A stretch of DNA of 7,447 nt from an uncultured Oscillospiraceae bacterium (GTDB lineage: Bacteria; Bacillota; Clostridia; Oscillospirales; Acutalibacteraceae): positions 1-7,447 of the forward strand of contig USHL01000064.1 of NCBI GenBank assembly GCA_900554525.1, in the 5' to 3' direction. The notes beneath the pieces were generated by a model. The model was not told where the DNA came from. It made no database searches and was given only the letters and a program-made list of their open reading frames with translations. Positions 5,515 through 7,447 of this stretch are shown piece after piece. The position numbers and the translations under genes were made by a program. Every line of letters starts with the position of its first letter. The stretch's first letter is position 1.

Positions 5515-6270
5515 TTATTCAAAGTTCATTATACTGTTCATATCGTAAAGCCCGGGGGCTTTGCCGTAAAGGAACCTTGCGGCACGGACCGCACCGGCAG
5601 CGAATACCTCCTTGGACTGCGCCGTATGCGAAATGGTTATCACTTCATCGTGACCTGCGAAAATGACGTCGTGCTCGCCGACTATCGTTCCGCCGCGCAC
5701 CGAGTGTATCCCGATTTCATTTTTCGTGCGCTTCTGGCGCTTTGAGTGGCGGTCGTATTCGTAATTCATAGTATCGCCGAAAACACTGTTTACGGCGTTG
5801 GCCAGCATAATAGCCGTGCCGGAGGGAGCGTCTATCTTCTGATTGTGGTGCTTTTCGACTATTTCGACATCGAAATCATTGCCGAGTACAGCCGCCGCTT
5901 TTTTGGCAAGGCTGGCGATGAGGTTTACGCCTATCGACATATTGAAGGTGAAGAAAACCGGAATTTTCTGCGCCGCCTCTTTGATTTTTGCAATCTGTGC
6001 GTCGGAGTAGCCGGTCGTTGCGATGACGGCAGGTATTCTGTTTTTAAGAGCGTATTCCAAGAGACCGTCCAAAAGCGATATGTGCGAAAAGTCGATAATC
6101 ATATCTGCTTTAACGGTTATATCGCTGAACGAAGAAAATACGGGAAAATCTTCACCGCTGTTTATCTTATCCACTCCGGCGACGATTTGCAGCTCGCTGT
6201 CAGCTTTGGCGCAGGAGGCGATAAAACCGCCCATTTTACCCGACGCGCCGCAAAGAATTGCCTTTATCAT
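5515..6270 (-). CDS. dapB: 4-hydroxy-tetrahydrodipicolinate reductase
   Basis: DapB reduces 4-hydroxy-tetrahydrodipicolinate to tetrahydrodipicolinate with NAD(P)H, in the cytoplasm, on the way to meso-diaminopimelate and lysine. The 251-residue product begins with the nucleotide-binding GASGKMG (8-14) and has ATTGY (84-88). It also carries the family signature EKHHNQKIDAPSGTA, with catalytic His141/His142 and Lys145 and the substrate-binding SGT. The C-terminal part has GIHSVRGGTIVGEHDVIFAG, also typical. A GTG at 6279 is in frame, but the AAGGA motif (6286-6282) lies only 2 bases from it and 11 from the ATG at 6270. The ATG also gives the usual MIKAILCGASGKMG start. It is the last gene of the operon, 23 bases behind dapA, and ends at a strong terminator. 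Length is typical for Clostridia. Confidence 0.96.
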   Translation of the reverse strand: MIKAILCGASGKMGGFIASCAKADSELQIVAGVDKINSGEDFPVFSSFSDITVKADMIIDFSHISLLDGLLEYALKNRIPAVIATTGYSDAQIAKIKEAAQKIPVFFTFNMSIGVNLIASLAKKAAAVLGNDFDVEIVEKHHNQKIDAPSGTAIMLANAVNSVFGDTMNYEYDRHSKRQKRTKNEIGIHSVRGGTIVGEHDVIFAGHDEVITISHTAQSKEVFAAGAVRAARFLYGKAPGLYDMNSIMNFE

Positions 6271-6293
6271 AAATTTCACGTCCTTAATTTATT

Positions 6294-7169
6294 TTATAAG
6301 CAGCCGCATTCTTTCAGCTTTTCAAGCGCAGGCTCGGACATTTTGTAAAGCGGGAGCCTGCACGGACCGGCATTAAGACCCATTAAATCCATTGCCGCTT
6401 TGACCGGCACGGGGTTGACGTCGCTGAACAGCGCAGAGATAAGTCCGGAATATTTTATCTGCATTTCGGCGGCTTTTGCGGTATTTCCGGCGAAATATTC
6501 GGCGCAGAGGCTGTGCACCTCGGCCGGCAGGATATTGGAAAGCACCGAAATCACGCCTATGCCGCCGAGCGACAGCGTGGGGACAATCTGGTCGTCGTTG
6601 CCGGTGTAGATGTCAAGGTCGTCTCCGCAGAGGTAGCGGGTTTTCGCCACCGAGGCGATGTCGCCGTTTGCTTCCTTTGTAGCGATGATATTCGGATGGC
6701 GCGACAGCTCTTTGTAGGTTTCGGGCTGTATCGCGACGCCGGTGCGCGAGGGTACGTTGTAAAGTATTATCGGCTTGCTTACGCGGTCGGCAATATAGTT
6801 GTAATGAGCGACAAGACCGCGCTGTGAGGTTTTGTTGTAATAGGGGGTCACCATTAAAAATGCGTCGGCTCCCATACGTTCGGCGTCGTCGCAGAGACGT
6901 ACAGAATACACCGTATCGTTAGAGCCGGTTCCGGCTATAAGCGGGACACGTCCGGCATTTGCTTTTGCCGCCGTCTCGATGACCTTCAAATGCTCTTCGT
7001 AATCGAGTGTCGATTTTTCACCGGTGGTTCCGCAGATAAGCAGTGCGTCGATACCGCTTTTTACCTGCTCCTCCACCAGAGTTTCAAGGCGGCTGTAATT
7101 TACGCTGCCGTCTGCATTCATAGGCGTGACAAGCGCCGTCGCCGCACCGGTGAAGATTCGTTTTTTCAT
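6294..7169 (-). CDS. dapA: 4-hydroxy-tetrahydrodipicolinate synthase
   Basis: DapA condenses aspartate semialdehyde with pyruvate to 4-hydroxy-tetrahydrodipicolinate, the first committed step of the diaminopimelate/lysine branch. The 291-residue protein is a complete (beta/alpha)8 barrel. The active site is intact and each residue is offset by 4 from E. coli DapA: Thr48-Thr49 in CGTTGE, Tyr111 in TPYYNKT, Tyr137 in ILYNVPSRTG, Arg142, and the Schiff-base Lys165 in IIATKEANGD. A strong AAGGAG (7184-7179) lies 9 bases before the ATG. It sits 27 bases after asd and 23 bases before dapB, so the three are one transcript. Lysine feedback is possible in this family but cannot be judged here. The regulatory region of the operon lies outside the window. 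Confidence 0.97.
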   Translation of the reverse strand: MKKRIFTGAATALVTPMNADGSVNYSRLETLVEEQVKSGIDALLICGTTGEKSTLDYEEHLKVIETAAKANAGRVPLIAGTGSNDTVYSVRLCDDAERMGADAFLMVTPYYNKTSQRGLVAHYNYIADRVSKPIILYNVPSRTGVAIQPETYKELSRHPNIIATKEANGDIASVAKTRYLCGDDLDIYTGNDDQIVPTLSLGGIGVISVLSNILPAEVHSLCAEYFAGNTAKAAEMQIKYSGLISALFSDVNPVPVKAAMDLMGLNAGPCRLPLYKMSEPALEKLKECGCL

Positions 7170-7196
7170 AAAAGACCACTCCTTAAAAAAGGCGGA

Positions 7197-7447
7197 TTAA
7201 TCCATGTAGCCTTTGGCGCATAAAAGCTCTGCAAGCAGAACGGCGCCGCCGGCCGCTCCTCTTAATGTGTTATGGGATACGCATACGAATTTATAGTCGT
7301 ACTGACTGTCCTCGCGGAGTCTGCCCGCCGATATGGCCATACCGCCCTCAAGCTCACGCGAAAGCTTGGTCTGGGGCATGTCGTCCTCGGTATAGTAGTG
7401 GATGAACTGCTTCGGAGCGTGGGGGAGGTTAAGTTTCTGCGGCTCTC
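7197..7447 (-). CDS. asd: Aspartate-semialdehyde dehydrogenase, C-terminal end (partial, cut by the window edge)
   Basis: Asd reduces aspartyl phosphate to aspartate semialdehyde, the substrate of the adjacent DapA. Only the last 82 codons are visible and the frame runs open through position 7447. It reads EPQKLNLPHAPKQFI, then MPQTKLSRELEGGM, AGRLREDSQYDYKFV, and SHNTLRGAAGGAVLLAELL before the stop. The LP-x-AP-KQ, GRLRED and SHNT-RGAAGG blocks are characteristic of the Asd C-terminus, and resemble the archaeal/fungal-type branch rather than the classical E. coli branch. The Met at 7379 is internal, not a start. The catalytic Cys and His lie upstream, outside the window. It is the upstream member of the asd-dapA-dapB operon seen here. 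Confidence 0.9.
   Translation of the reverse strand, partial: EPQKLNLPHAPKQFIHYYTEDDMPQTKLSRELEGGMAISAGRLREDSQYDYKFVCVSHNTLRGAAGGAVLLAELLCAKGYMD

Noticed and set aside
5746..6348. A 200-codon open frame on the plus strand
   Set aside because: It lies antisense to dapB and the end of dapA, both of which have intact family motifs and ribosome binding sites. The product has no recognisable domain and the frame has no ribosome binding site of note. It is a coding shadow.
7170..7196. Lysine riboswitch or T-box controlling the dap genes
   Set aside because: The gaps between asd, dapA and dapB are only 23-27 bases, too short for either element. Any such leader would lie upstream of asd, outside the window.
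1..7447. Mobile element, CRISPR array, tRNA or rRNA
   Set aside because: I found no transposase or integrase frame, no terminal inverted repeats, no regularly spaced repeats and no tRNA-like cloverleaf by eye. Gene content is ordinary chromosomal.

Overview
This window looks like chromosomal DNA of an anaerobic, endospore-forming member of the Clostridia, probably of the Ruminococcaceae/Oscillospiraceae type. The reasons are a recognisable SpoIVB sporulation protease, a YlmC/YmxH-type PRC-barrel protein, a DUF624 membrane protein, a DUF6062 protein, strong AGGAG-like ribosome binding sites and TATAAT-type promoters. I see no phage, transposon, CRISPR, tRNA or rRNA signal, and no gene-free stretch above 300 bases. 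The longest gap is 164 bases (1621-1784).

Layout. Positions 1-852 (minus) hold an OGG1-type 8-oxoguanine DNA glycosylase. The first codons of a further minus-strand gene probably lie at the extreme left edge. Positions 853-927 are a compact divergent regulatory region with two complete, face-to-face promoters on the same 33 bases. From 928 to 5427 everything is on the plus strand: a DUF6062 protein with two zinc-finger-like half motifs, a 90-residue tail-anchored protein, an unrecognised four-helix membrane protein, a DUF624 membrane protein, a YlmC/YmxH protein, and SpoIVB. A bidirectional hairpin at 5484-5512 separates this arm from a minus-strand lysine/diaminopimelate operon, asd-dapA-dapB. 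Its asd is cut by the right edge.

How the genes work together. Asd, DapA and DapB catalyse consecutive steps from aspartyl phosphate towards tetrahydrodipicolinate. That intermediate is the precursor of meso-diaminopimelate and lysine and, through dipicolinate synthase, of the spore component dipicolinate. SpoIVB acts in the intermembrane space of the forespore to trigger sigma-K activation. The membrane proteins between DUF6062 and ylmC have no assigned role. Their spacing suggests a two-gene unit (the 2158 and 2890 genes) with its own promoter, which is embedded in the terminator of the preceding gene.

The least explained signals are a row of three same-direction DnaA-box-like 9-mers at 1682-1711 with no dnaA or dnaN in view, the overlapping divergent promoters at 869-901, the internal duplication of the DUF6062 protein, and the location of spoIVB away from its usual recN/spo0A neighbours. 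I found no convincing case for a wholly new multi-gene system here.
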